In this document: piece by piece, positions 8,045 to 15,909 of the stretch
Position numbering within the stretch: the stretch's first letter is position 1
How the letters are laid out: every line of letters starts with the position of its first letter
Source: Myxacorys chilensis ATA2-1-KO14
Lineage (GTDB): Bacteria > Cyanobacteriota > Cyanobacteriia > Leptolyngbyales > Leptolyngbyaceae
NCBI GenBank assembly: GCA_019359275.1
Contig: JAHHHP010000057.1
Location: forward strand, 1-35,641
Direction of reading: 5' to 3'
Length of the DNA stretch: 35,641 nt
Program-made: the position numbers and the translations under genes
The notes under the pieces: model-generated
Database searches by the model: none
Seen by the model: only the letters and a program-made list of their open reading frames with translations
Told to the model about the DNA's origin: nothing

Positions 8045-8403
8045 TGTCTGCGGTCAGTCGAGGGATTTTCACTACAGTTGGATTGAATCTAGTTGCCTGG
8101 GGATTTTATAGTGTCTGCTTGTCGGGTATGGAAGGATATTTTTCTCCCGAAGCTTGGCAGCCCGGAGGCGTTGCTCCACCCATTCGTGCGCTTCACAACG
8201 CACTGGTTTACTTGTCTTATGGAATTGGCTTTTCTCAAGCGCTTCACATTAGTCCCTTGATCGTTTGGCTGACGGCCCGACGACGGTTTGAGTTTGTGAA
8301 AGGTGTCATCATTGGAGCGCTAATTACTGCATTGCTATGTGGAGGATGCTTTGCGTTAGTCTTCCCGTACATTACTTCTCAAAGCAATGTGTTCTGGCGA
8401 TAA
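8044..8403 (+). CDS. Small membrane protein coupled to the radical SAM gene
   Basis: A 119-residue protein whose ATG overlaps the TAA of the radical SAM gene by one base (TAATG), which indicates translational coupling. Three hydrophobic segments: about 8–28, 58–82 and 90–112. The loop after the first helix is Gly/Pro rich (YFSPEAWQPGGVAPP) and would face one side of the membrane. I do not recognise the family. Its tight linkage suggests it anchors or assists the radical SAM or Lgt-like protein. AT-rich sequence and pyrB follow. Confidence 0.7.
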   Translation: MSAVSRGIFTTVGLNLVAWGFYSVCLSGMEGYFSPEAWQPGGVAPPIRALHNALVYLSYGIGFSQALHISPLIVWLTARRRFEFVKGVIIGALITALLCGGCFALVFPYITSQSNVFWR

Positions 8404-8635
8404 TGCATTCACTCGAAATTCACTACTTTCTCCGTTTAATTATCTGCTTGCGCTTTCGATGTTTGTTCTTATGGAAGCGTTGCTTAATTGATTGACTCAA
8501 TTAATTTCAAATGATTTATTTCAAGCAAATCTGATTGTGTGTCAAAGGGCATGTTTTACACTATGAATAATTCACGATGAGTAATTCACTCTGAATCCTC
8601 TCAATGAATCATCAATTCACTGCCCTTACAATCTC

Positions 8636-9625
8636 ATGATCTGGACTCGTCACCACGTTTTGTCGCTCGCGGAGTTTACGCCGGAGGAATACGACACTGT
8701 TCTACAAACAGCGAGTAGTTTTCGTGAGGTGCTATCTCGTCGCACAAAAAAGGTTCCAACGCTTCAGGGGCAGGTTGTGGCGAATCTGTTTTTTGAGCCA
8801 TCCACTCGGACACGCAGTAGCTTTGAGCTTGCTGCAAAACGCTTGTCGGCAGATACGCTAAATTTTGCACCCGGATCGTCATCACTTACAAAGGGAGAAA
8901 CGATTCTCGATACGGCGAAAACTTACCTGGCGATGGGAACCGATATGATGGTCATTCGCCACAAAGAAGCGGGAGTGCCGCAAGCGATCGCAGATGAAAT
9001 GGATCGCTTGGGGGTGAAGGTCGGAGTTCTCAACGCAGGGGATGGGCAGCATGAACATCCATCGCAAGGATTGCTCGACTTGTTTACCATCTGTTCGTTG
9101 CTCGATCCAAGTAATCCTCGGTTAGAGCTTTTACAAAATAAAAAAATTGCGATCGTTGGGGACATTCTGCATTCGCGGGTCGCTCGCTCCAACATATGGA
9201 GTTTGACGGCCAGCGGAGCCGAAGTGCATCTTGCTGCGCCACCAACCTTACTCCCAAAGTGGTTTGCGGATTTTGTGGCAGACGATGCCTTACCTCGAAA
9301 ATTATCCCTGCATTGGTCGCTTGATCCCGCGATCGCGGATGCCGATTTTGTCATGACATTGCGCTTGCAGAAAGAGCGGATGGCAACTCATTTGTTGCCA
9401 AGTTTGCGGGAGTATCATCAGCAGTTTGGTATTACTCGCGATCGTCTGAAATTATCTCAGCCTGATGTAAAGGTGCTGCATCCAGGCCCAGTCAATCGCG
9501 GGGTTGAAATCAGTTCGGATCTGATGGATGATCCGGAGTTTAGTTTGATCTCGCAGCAGGTTACCAGCGGCGTTGCGGTACGGATGGCACTGCTGTACTT
9601 GATGGGCGGCGGCAAAGCCGGATAA
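8636..9625 (+). CDS. pyrB: Aspartate carbamoyltransferase catalytic subunit
   Basis: Condenses carbamoyl phosphate with L-aspartate to N-carbamoyl-aspartate, the committed step of pyrimidine synthesis, in the cytoplasm. The 329-residue protein has the carbamoyl-phosphate loop FFEPSTRTRSSFE (52–64), HPSQGLLDLFTI in the middle and the aspartate-domain end motif VLHPGPVNRGVEI. Length is normal for the family. No pyrI regulatory subunit is adjacent, as is usual in cyanobacteria. There is no clear Shine-Dalgarno before the ATG. A weak promoter-like pair, TTGTGT (8535) and TACACT (8557), lies upstream. Confidence 0.97.
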   Translation: MIWTRHHVLSLAEFTPEEYDTVLQTASSFREVLSRRTKKVPTLQGQVVANLFFEPSTRTRSSFELAAKRLSADTLNFAPGSSSLTKGETILDTAKTYLAMGTDMMVIRHKEAGVPQAIADEMDRLGVKVGVLNAGDGQHEHPSQGLLDLFTICSLLDPSNPRLELLQNKKIAIVGDILHSRVARSNIWSLTASGAEVHLAAPPTLLPKWFADFVADDALPRKLSLHWSLDPAIADADFVMTLRLQKERMATHLLPSLREYHQQFGITRDRLKLSQPDVKVLHPGPVNRGVEISSDLMDDPEFSLISQQVTSGVAVRMALLYLMGGGKAG

Positions 9626-9634
9626 AAGGTTGGA

Positions 9635-10414
9635 CTAACTCATTTTCTGTCTAGATTTGTACTGTGTAAACAGAATGAGTAGCGTCAGCGCAATCGCGAG
9701 TCCAATCGCGACAATGGATAGGGCAGATTGACCTGTTTGCCGCACTGCGATCGCAATCAGCGCCCACACGATCACAAAGCCAAAGGCGGCATCGTGGAAT
9801 TGAAAGGTGATGGTTGCGGTAATGCCCGCCGCGATCGCCAACATGATTCCTGTCCACACGACGGGATCAATTCCCCAACCATTCCACCCAGAAATATATA
9901 ACGCTGATGCAACGTTCACGATCGACGCAACGCTAATCCATCCCAGATAAATGCTGATCGGAACTTGACTAAAAATCTTCTCGTCTCGCGCCACCCGATC
10001 AAGACGGCTCCAAGCGTAGGCCGCAATGAGACTCAACAAAATTCCGAACATCAGTACAACAGAGAGCCAAAACTGTTTAGCTGTAAACACAAAGACCCAA
10101 ATTATTTGAAAGACGCAAGCTGCCACAATTGGAGCGCGAACTTTTTCTAGACGTGGATTGTTTCGCTGGGCAGGTGATGCTTGATAAATGCCAAAAGCGA
10201 TTAGCCCAATGTAAATCAAGCCCCAAATCGCAAAAGCATAATTTGCAGGTGTCACTATAACTGGAGCAAGAATCGTATTAGAAATCTGCCCGATGTTTTG
10301 TCCGCCAATCGGAAAGAAATTAGATATCGCGTTGACAGCGATCGCTGCCAGAATTGAGACGACGACAGCGCTTTGCCACATCTTCTGAGAAGAACCCTGA
10401 TGGGAGTCTTGCAT
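9635..10414 (-). CDS. TspO-like tryptophan-rich membrane protein
   Basis: A 259-residue polytopic protein with about seven hydrophobic segments, longer than classical TspO (five helices, ~160 residues). The segment TPANYAFAIWGLIYIGL (55–71) is the recognisable feature: TspO/MBR-like proteins have a comparable Pro-x-Trp/Phe-rich motif, and cyanobacterial homologues of this length are usually called tryptophan-rich sensory proteins. Several Trp residues recur (YLGWIS, SGWNGWGIDPVVWTG). A role in tetrapyrrole or stress signalling is known for true TspO and not demonstrated for this long form. It lies tail-to-tail with pyrB, 9 bp apart, and no shared role is implied. Confidence 0.6.
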   Translation of the reverse strand: MQDSHQGSSQKMWQSAVVVSILAAIAVNAISNFFPIGGQNIGQISNTILAPVIVTPANYAFAIWGLIYIGLIAFGIYQASPAQRNNPRLEKVRAPIVAACVFQIIWVFVFTAKQFWLSVVLMFGILLSLIAAYAWSRLDRVARDEKIFSQVPISIYLGWISVASIVNVASALYISGWNGWGIDPVVWTGIMLAIAAGITATITFQFHDAAFGFVIVWALIAIAVRQTGQSALSIVAIGLAIALTLLILFTQYKSRQKMS

Positions 10415-10723
10415 TTGCTTTTTCCTAACTCACTCTTTCAGGTTAACGAGGTTAGGGCGACTTGGACTCTCTCTAATTTCAGGTTTTCGCTTTCATGCGA
10501 TGAGAAGGATGCTGACGCGATCGCACAATTTTTCAATATCCCTTGAAGGGATCAAAGAATCACGGAATGGGAGTGAAGAAACATAGTCTTAGGTTGAAGA
10601 ATGATGTAGTAGCAATCAAAATCTTAATGTGAGAAGGATCACACGATGGGAACAAAGGCTCACAAAGTAGAAATTAAGAAACGCTAGAGTAAACATCACT
10701 TTCTATAGAAATATAAGCTGCAC
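10415..10723. other. Intergenic region between TspO-like gene and rplL terminator
   Basis: About 310 bp without a convincing gene. It should hold the promoter of the minus-strand TspO-like gene. A short palindrome, ATCCCTTGAAGGGAT, is at 10538–10552, and one HIP1-type site lies near 10517. Nothing else was recognised. Confidence 0.35.
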
Positions 10724-10762
10724 AAAAAAGGAGCCGCGATCGTATGTTCAGGTCGCGACTCC
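10724..10762 (-). terminator. Rho-independent terminator of the rplJL operon
   Basis: On the minus strand GGAGTCGCGA pairs with TCGCGGCTCC over 10 bp (one G·U), with a 13-nt loop, followed directly by TTTTTT. It lies 33 nt after the rplL stop codon and is the natural end of the ribosomal protein transcript. Confidence 0.85.
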
Positions 10763-10794
10763 AACAATTATCAGAAAAGGTAAGGTGGTTTAGT

Positions 10795-11190
10795 TTACTT
10801 AATCGAAACTTTACCGCCAGCTTCCTCGATTTGCTTCTTAATATCTTCTGCTTCAGCCTTCGCTGCGCCTTCTTTAATGGCTTTAGGAGCGGCTTCCACA
10901 AGGTCTTTCGCTTCCTTCAGACCCAATCCAGTGATCGTCCGAACAACCTTAAGAATTGCAATCTTCTTATCAGCCGGAACTTCTTCCAGAATCGCATCGA
11001 ATTCGGTTTTCTCTTCGACTTCCTCAGCCGCAGCACCGCCACCCGCGCCCGGAGCCATCATCATCATGCCACCAGCCGGAGCCGCCGCACTCACGCCAAA
11101 GGTCTCTTCGATTTGCTTTACGAGTTCAGAAGCTTCTAGAAGGGACAAACCCTTCAACTTTTCAACGATTTCATCGGTAACAGCAGACAT
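10795..11190 (-). CDS. rplL: 50S ribosomal protein L7/L12
   Basis: Forms the ribosomal stalk that recruits translation factors. The 131-residue protein has the dimerising N-terminal domain (SAVTDEIVEKLKGLSLLEASELVK), a flexible Ala/Gly/Met-rich hinge (AAAPAGGMMMM) and the conserved C-terminal domain with KIAILKVVRTITGLGLKEAKDLV. A GGAG Shine-Dalgarno sits before the ATG. It follows rplJ by 48 bp and ends before a strong terminator. Confidence 0.98.
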   Translation of the reverse strand: MSAVTDEIVEKLKGLSLLEASELVKQIEETFGVSAAAPAGGMMMMAPGAGGGAAAEEVEEKTEFDAILEEVPADKKIAILKVVRTITGLGLKEAKDLVEAAPKAIKEGAAKAEAEDIKKQIEEAGGKVSIK

Positions 11191-11238
11191 GAGTTAACTC
11201 CTAAAAAATAGTGAGTGAAATTGAACTGTAGCGCCACT

Positions 11239-11769
11239 CTAAGCAGCGTCTTCCTTCTCGGAAATTTGTTGGATGGTTCGCGCCAAGCCAGACGGAACTT
11301 CGTTGATTGCGACTGCCAGTTGCGTTGCCACGCCGTTGATTGCACCTGCAATCTGAGCAATAAGCTGCTCTTTAGACGGAAGATCCGCGATCGCTTTGAG
11401 ATCCGCTTCTTTCAGCAACTTGCCTTCCATGACGCCGCCGCGCATCTCGGTCTTTTTGACGGCTTTCTGGAAGTCTTGGTATGCCTTGATTGCGCCCCCA
11501 AGATCGTCTTGAACAATCACAAACGCTGAATCGCCTTTGAGAATTTCGCTGATCGGCTGCCATCGCTCATCATTCGCGATCGCAATATTCATTAGCGTGT
11601 TCTTCGACACCGTACAAACCGCACCTTTTGGGCGTAGACGGTTGCGCAGATCAGAAATTTCAGCAACCGTTAGACCGCTGTAGTTAACGATAAACATTAA
11701 CTGAGCTGTGTTAAGCGATTCTTGAATTTCCGCAACTGCATTTTTCTTGTCTTGCAACGTTTTTCCCAT
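11239..11769 (-). CDS. rplJ: 50S ribosomal protein L10
   Basis: Stalk base protein that binds 23S rRNA and carries L7/L12 dimers on its C-terminal helix. The 176-residue protein begins MGKTLQDKKNAVAEIQE, continues through the typical YSGLTVAEISDLRNRLRP and KNTLMNIAI segments, and ends in a charged helix. A near-perfect ribosome binding site (AAGGAGGTGA) precedes the ATG. The 233-bp gap upstream holds an attenuator-like leader, consistent with autoregulation by the L10–L7/L12 complex. Confidence 0.98.
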   Translation of the reverse strand: MGKTLQDKKNAVAEIQESLNTAQLMFIVNYSGLTVAEISDLRNRLRPKGAVCTVSKNTLMNIAIANDERWQPISEILKGDSAFVIVQDDLGGAIKAYQDFQKAVKKTEMRGGVMEGKLLKEADLKAIADLPSKEQLIAQIAGAINGVATQLAVAINEVPSGLARTIQQISEKEDAA

Positions 11770-11831
11770 TCGATTTCACCTCCTTACATTGGGATTTGTG
11801 AGACAAACTTGAATTACTCTTTCATTCCAAA

Positions 11832-11914
11832 CAAAAACCTCGATTTTGGTAAACCGAGGTCGCTTAATTTCGATGTGCCACTGCAATCAGGGCAAACCAG
11901 AAATCAAACCTCGG
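11832..11914 (-). promoter_or_regulatory. rplJ leader: L10-type attenuator with competing hairpins
   Basis: Within the rplA–rplJ gap three minus-strand segments compete: CCGAGGT (11908–11914), ACCTCGG (11854–11860) and CGAGGT (11837–11842), the last followed by TTTTTG. Pairing of segments 2 and 3 makes a terminator; pairing of 1 and 2 makes an antiterminator. L10 leaders with this logic are known from other bacteria, where L10–L12 binding controls the choice. The pairing is seen in the sequence; its regulation here is inference. Confidence 0.65.
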
Positions 11915-12002
11915 CAGGACATTAAGCTTAAAGCGCCCGCTGTCTTTGGTTTGGAATATTCAGTTAGAGCAGAATTCTTCGATATCGTGCCTCTGAAACG
12001 AA

Positions 12003-12713
12003 TTAGGCTGCTTCGATCTTAAGGTCGCGCAGGGTATTGATGTCAACCTGGATCGACGGACCCATAGTAGAAGACACATACATCGTACGCCAGTAGCGAC
12101 CTTTTGCGCCAGAGGGACGGTTACGATCGATGGTTTCCTGAAGCGCCTTCAGGTTGACCAACAGATCATCGGCTGTAAACCCAGCTTTACCAAACATGAC
12201 GTGAACGATGCCAGTCCGGTCTGCCCGAAATTCGAGTTTACCCGCTTTGAACTCCGCGATCGCTTGCGGCAGATCAAACGTGACTGTACCGCCTTTCGGA
12301 GACGGCATCAAACCACGAGGACCCAAAACCCGACCTAACTTTGCCACTTGCGGCATCATGTCCGGCGTCGCAATCAGCAGATCAAAATCCATCATGCCTT
12401 TACCGATCTGCTCGATCAATTCTTCAGAGCCGGCAATATTGGCCCCTGCGCCAGTCGCTTCCGCAACTTTCTCACCCCGAGCAATGACGGCAACCCGGAC
12501 GTCTTGACCTGTCCCTTTCGGAAGTGCCACCGTGGTTCTAAGCTGCTGATCGGTGTACTTTGGGTCAATGCCCAACCGAATGTGCGCTTCTGCAGACTCA
12601 GGAAACTTTGCAGTTGCAGTTTCTTTCAGTAAATTCAACGCTTCCAAAGGTTCATAAGGACGATCCTCTACCTTTGCCAGCAATTCTCTCAATCGCTTTG
12701 ATACTTTTGCCAT
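12003..12713 (-). CDS. rplA: 50S ribosomal protein L1
   Basis: Forms the L1 stalk near the ribosomal E site and can bind its own mRNA as a repressor. The 236-residue protein contains the family region DLLIATPDMMPQVAKLGRVLGPRGLMPSPK with the Gly-rich rRNA-binding loop and ends with SSTMGPSIQVD. AGGAG precedes the ATG. It is 74 bp downstream of rplK, as in most bacteria. Confidence 0.98.
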   Translation of the reverse strand: MAKVSKRLRELLAKVEDRPYEPLEALNLLKETATAKFPESAEAHIRLGIDPKYTDQQLRTTVALPKGTGQDVRVAVIARGEKVAEATGAGANIAGSEELIEQIGKGMMDFDLLIATPDMMPQVAKLGRVLGPRGLMPSPKGGTVTFDLPQAIAEFKAGKLEFRADRTGIVHVMFGKAGFTADDLLVNLKALQETIDRNRPSGAKGRYWRTMYVSSTMGPSIQVDINTLRDLKIEAA

Positions 12714-12787
12714 AGGTTACTCCTGGGGTAATTGCGAGGAAATCCTCTCCCCCGAACACTAGATTACTGAACGATGACTTAACGGAA

Positions 12788-13210
12788 CTATTTAACAGTG
12801 ACACCCATGTTACGGGCCGTTCCTTCAATGATCTTCATCGCCGCCTCAATGTCATTAGCATTGAGATCAGGCAACTTGGTTTTGGCGATGTCTTCAAGCT
12901 GAGCGCGGCTGATACTGCCGACTTTCTTCTTGTTTGGTTCACCAGAACCCGTTGAAATGCCTGCGGCTTGAGCAATCAGCTTAGACGCGGGTGGCGTTTT
13001 CAGAATGAAGGTAAAACTGCGGTCTTCATACACCGAGATTTCTACCGGAACCACCATCCCTGCTTGATCGGCAGTTCTAGCGTTATATTCCTTGCAGAAC
13101 ATCATGATGTTGACCCCGTGCTGACCGAGGGCAGGACCGATCGGCGGCGCGGGGTTTGCTTTGCCAGCATTAATTGCCAGCTTAATCACGGCGGTGACTT
13201 TCTTAGCCAT
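12788..13210 (-). CDS. rplK: 50S ribosomal protein L11
   Basis: Binds the GTPase-associated centre of 23S rRNA and is needed for elongation-factor function and the stringent response. The 140-residue protein has the Pro-rich N-terminal linker segment ANPAPPIGPALGQHGVNIMMF and the C-terminal rRNA-binding domain ending in IIEGTARNMGVTV. Starts at an ATG, 17 bp after nusG. Confidence 0.98.
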   Translation of the reverse strand: MAKKVTAVIKLAINAGKANPAPPIGPALGQHGVNIMMFCKEYNARTADQAGMVVPVEISVYEDRSFTFILKTPPASKLIAQAAGISTGSGEPNKKKVGSISRAQLEDIAKTKLPDLNANDIEAAMKIIEGTARNMGVTVK

Positions 13211-13227
13211 CGGTTACTCTCTATCGA

Positions 13228-13863
13228 TTAGATCTTCTCAACTTGGTTCACTTCCAATTCCACAGGCGTGTCGCGCCCGAAGATCGAAAGCAGCGCCTTG
13301 AGTTTACTGCGCTCTGGGCTAACTTCAATTACTTCGCCTTCAAATTCCTTGAACGGACCTGAAAGCACTGTAATCTTTTCGCCCGCCGCCAGATCAATTT
13401 TTCTGACTGGCTCCTGCTCTTGAGAATGCTTGAAGATGCGTTCCACTTCCGCATGTCCCAAGGGCATTGGTTTGACGTGACCGCGCCCGCGTCCGTAGCG
13501 ACGCTTCTGCTCTGCGCCCACGAAATTGATCACGTTGGGAGTGTTTTTGACTACCTGCCAACTCTCATCGTCCATCAGCATCCGAATCAAGACATAGCCA
13601 GGAAACACTTTCTCAGCGCCTTCCTTCGAGCGTCCGTCTTTCTGATGCTTGAGAATGGGAGTCTCAGGAATCTGAACTTCCAAAATTCGGTTGGCAACGT
13701 CGAGGGTGTCGATTCGTTGCTCTAGGTTGGCTTTGACGCGCTTTTCGCAGCCTGAAGCAACCTGGACAGCATACCAGCGCGCTTTACCAAGCTGAGCCGT
13801 CTCTTCTGGGTTGCCCTCAGGGGAGCGATCGTCAAACTGAGTTTCGTCTGAGGTAAACGTCAT
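13228..13863 (-). CDS. nusG: Transcription termination/antitermination factor NusG
   Basis: Binds RNA polymerase and couples transcription with translation or Rho. The frame is open from 13887, but the ATG at 13863 is preferred because it overlaps the secE stop codon in an ATGA arrangement; this gives 211 residues. The N-terminal NGN domain is visible (RWYAVQVASGCEKRVKANL) with FPGYVLIRM, and the C-terminal KOW domain as KITVLSGPFKEFEGEVIEV. The N-terminal ~25 residues are polar, a common cyanobacterial extension. Confidence 0.96.
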   Translation of the reverse strand: MTFTSDETQFDDRSPEGNPEETAQLGKARWYAVQVASGCEKRVKANLEQRIDTLDVANRILEVQIPETPILKHQKDGRSKEGAEKVFPGYVLIRMLMDDESWQVVKNTPNVINFVGAEQKRRYGRGRGHVKPMPLGHAEVERIFKHSQEQEPVRKIDLAAGEKITVLSGPFKEFEGEVIEVSPERSKLKALLSIFGRDTPVELEVNQVEKI

Positions 13864-14084
13864 CCGAACACCTTCACTTGTCCCCATTGGAACAACTGGT
13901 CAACTAAATAGATCAGCGTTGCCGAGAGCGTCACCATCAAAATCACGGCGACCGATTCGCTAATAAGTTGTTGACGGCTGGGCCAAACCACTTTGTTGAG
14001 TTCTTCTTTTGTTTCGTTAACAAACGAACTAGGATTAAATCCAGCTTTTTGCTCTTGGATAGCCGCTTCTTCTTTCTTTGCCAC
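13860..14084 (-). CDS. secE: Preprotein translocase subunit SecE
   Basis: The 74-residue protein is the single-helix bacterial and chloroplast form of SecE, which clamps SecY in the plasma and thylakoid membranes. Visible are the amphipathic motif FVNETKEELNKVVWPSRQQL and one membrane helix (SVAVILMVTLSATLIYLVDQLF). It overlaps nusG by four bases. Confidence 0.96.
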   Translation of the reverse strand: MAKKEEAAIQEQKAGFNPSSFVNETKEELNKVVWPSRQQLISESVAVILMVTLSATLIYLVDQLFQWGQVKVFG

Positions 14085-14335
14085 AGCGTTCAGCGCTCCA
14101 TCATTGCAAGGAACAACAGATACTCAGGTGTTGAGCCATCTGCCTTTTAGAAATTTCCGACTGTATGGAAGATATCCACAAAAATCAGAGATCTCTATTC
14201 TAGGCTGATCTACCGCTCTCAGCTAAAAGAGGACACAATCTCGTACAAGGGGTGGAGTGTGTCCTTGAGGTATGGATCAACCGATGAGTGATATACCGTC
14301 AAAATACAACGGTTAAAACAAATCAGAGTATTCAG

Positions 14336-14408
14336 CGCGCCCTGGAGGACTTGAACCCCCGACATCAGGTTTTGGAGACCTGCGTTCTACCAACTGAACT
14401 AAGAGCGC
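14336..14408 (-). tRNA. trnW: tRNA-Trp (anticodon CCA)
   Basis: A 73-nt cloverleaf on the minus strand: acceptor GCGCTCT pairs with AGGGCGC (one G·U), D-loop region AGTTCAGTTGGTAGAAC, anticodon stem-loop CAGGTCTCCAAAACCTG with anticodon CCA, and T-arm GGGGGTTCAAGTCCTCC. The CCA tail is not encoded. It sits between rplS and secE, its usual place in cyanobacteria, and may be cut from the same transcript. Confidence 0.96.
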
Positions 14409-14554
14409 ACAAGCTGAATGAACTCTGATTGCTATCCTCTATATAGTTTAACAGGTATTGGGATGGGTCTTGTGAGTTTTGATAGTTTTTCATCCCTCAT
14501 CGCGCTTCCCTCATCGCGTTAGGGTTGCCTCGTAGCGTCCCTTACCCCTCTTTC

Positions 14555-14920
14555 TTAGGTGAGAGCACGATCGAAGCGCTGCTTCAAGCGAGTTGCTTTT
14601 CCAATGCGATCGCGCAAGTAGTAGAGCTTCGCCCGACGCACTCTGGAGCGACGCAAGATCTTGACACTCTCAATTCGGGGAGAATGTAGTAAAAAAACTC
14701 GCTCCACGCCAACGCCTTGAAAGGTCTTGCGAACCGTTACAGTCTTAGAAATGCCTGTGCTTGCCATCGCGATCACGACGCCTTCATAAGGCTGAGTGCG
14801 CTCTTTCTCGCCCTCTTGGATAATCACGCCGACTTTGACGGTATCGCCGATCTGGATGTTCGGCAAATCTGACTTCATTTGCTCCGCTTCAATTGAGCGA
14901 ATAATTTCTTGCGCTTTCAT
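14555..14920 (-). CDS. rplS: 50S ribosomal protein L19
   Basis: Located at the 30S–50S interface. The ATG at 14920 (MKAQEIIRSIEAEQ) is preferred to the in-frame TTG at 14932, since cyanobacterial L19 proteins start with the same IIRSIEAEQ motif after a few residues; this gives 121 residues. Conserved stretches include IQEGEKERTQPYEGVVIA, FQGVGVERVFLLHSPR and RRAKLYYLRDR. No strong Shine-Dalgarno is visible. Confidence 0.97.
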   Translation of the reverse strand: MKAQEIIRSIEAEQMKSDLPNIQIGDTVKVGVIIQEGEKERTQPYEGVVIAMASTGISKTVTVRKTFQGVGVERVFLLHSPRIESVKILRRSRVRRAKLYYLRDRIGKATRLKQRFDRALT

Positions 14921-15025
14921 ATAAGGCTTCAAAACTCACAATTGCTCACTTTAGCTTATGAAGGAGCATTTCGTCTAGATTCACTGTAAAAACTTTTGCA
15001 ACAATCGTTAAGTCACACTTAAATT

Positions 15026-15062
15026 CCCGCTTCCATCCCCCCCGTGGGGATTGAATTCAACT
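15026..15062 (+). repeat. Solitary CRISPR-repeat-like sequence
   Basis: The stretch contains TTCCATCCCC, a perfect hairpin ATCCCC/GGGGAT (15035–15040 and 15046–15051) and the end GATTGAATTCAAC. That resembles cyanobacterial CRISPR repeats of the form GTTTCCATCCC–GGGATTGAA. Only one copy occurs, and no spacers or cas genes are nearby, so it is either a relic repeat or a coincidental hairpin in the cbiM leader. Confidence 0.25.
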
Positions 15063-15136
15063 ATCTAGGTAGCTTTACTGAGCTTTATGACAAACACACT
15101 TCATCTATGTAAAGCCGCAGCAAAGGAACTCACTCA

Positions 15137-15856
15137 ATGGCCGTAACTGTTTCCGTATTCCAACCTCAGTTAGCTCTGCACATTCCCGATGGCTTTCTGA
15201 GTTTGCCAATCATTCTAGTGACCTGGATACTGGCGATCGCACTGATTGCAATCTGTCTTCAGCGTGTCCAAGCTACGTATCAAGAACGAGCCGTTCCCTT
15301 GATGGGTGTATGTGCTGCCTTTATTTTTGCAGCACAAATGATTAACTTCCCGATACCGGGGGGTACGTCGGGTCACTTGCTGGGCGGCACGCTGGCAGGG
15401 GTTTTATTGGGGCCGTGGGCAGGATCGCTAGTGATGGCAGTCGTGTTTATTGTGCAGAGCGTTTTGTTTCAAGATGGTGGCTTGACAGTGTTGGGAGCCA
15501 ACATTGTAAATATGGGGCTGATTGGTACATTTGGCGGCTACTACCTCTACAGATCGATCCGGTATGCTTTGGGACGGGATTCGCTGCGGGGTGTTTTGAT
15601 CGGGGCGGCGATCGCAGCGTGGACGAGTGTATTTGTCTCGTCAATTGTTTGTGCCTTTCAGCTTGCCCTCTCTGGAACCGTTCCGCTCAATGTCGCCATT
15701 TCTGCAATGGCGTTCTGGCATTTCATGATTGCGATTGGAGAAGCGGTGATTACAGTGGTAGCTGTGAGCTACATCTGGCGCACTCGTCCGGATCTGATGT
15801 ATCATCCGCCTCGCCATGCCGTAGCAGATACCTCTCGTTCTTATTCATCGCGTTAG
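15137..15856 (+). CDS. cbiM: Cobalt/nickel ECF transporter substrate-binding subunit CbiM
   Basis: The 239-residue membrane S-component binds Co2+ or Ni2+ for uptake. The family motif HIPDGFLSLP is present, as are the Gly/His loop GGTSGHLLGG with His80 and the segment NIVNMGLIGTFGGY. In characterised CbiM/NikM the metal is held by the N-terminal amine, His2 and a second His. Here the first His is His15 and follows Leu (CTG), not the initiator Met; the spacing His15–His80 equals the family's His2–His67. AAGGA lies about 10 nt before the ATG, so the extension seems real. It heads a metal-importer locus with PDGLE, CbiQ and CbiO. Confidence 0.93.
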   Translation: MAVTVSVFQPQLALHIPDGFLSLPIILVTWILAIALIAICLQRVQATYQERAVPLMGVCAAFIFAAQMINFPIPGGTSGHLLGGTLAGVLLGPWAGSLVMAVVFIVQSVLFQDGGLTVLGANIVNMGLIGTFGGYYLYRSIRYALGRDSLRGVLIGAAIAAWTSVFVSSIVCAFQLALSGTVPLNVAISAMAFWHFMIAIGEAVITVVAVSYIWRTRPDLMYHPPRHAVADTSRSYSSR

Positions 15857-15909
15857 ATTTGCAGCATTAAAACAGCCTTGTCCGTCGTTAAAAAAGGAAA
15901 GCTAAACTT

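Noticed and set aside
10744..11197. Long plus-strand frames opposite rplL
   Set aside because: Antisense shadows of a highly conserved gene with no start signal.
12208..12632. Plus-strand frames opposite rplA
   Set aside because: Mirror of rplA codon usage; no ribosome binding site or domain.
13864..13887. Upstream start for nusG
   Set aside because: It would overlap secE by 28 bases; the ATG at 13863 gives the usual ATGA overlap.
14921..14932. TTG start for rplS
   Set aside because: The ATG four codons later matches the conserved L19 N-terminus.
14935..15136. Possible cobalamin or NiCo riboswitch upstream of cbiM
   Set aside because: Neither conserved core could be found in about 200 bases; only a short C-rich hairpin is present.
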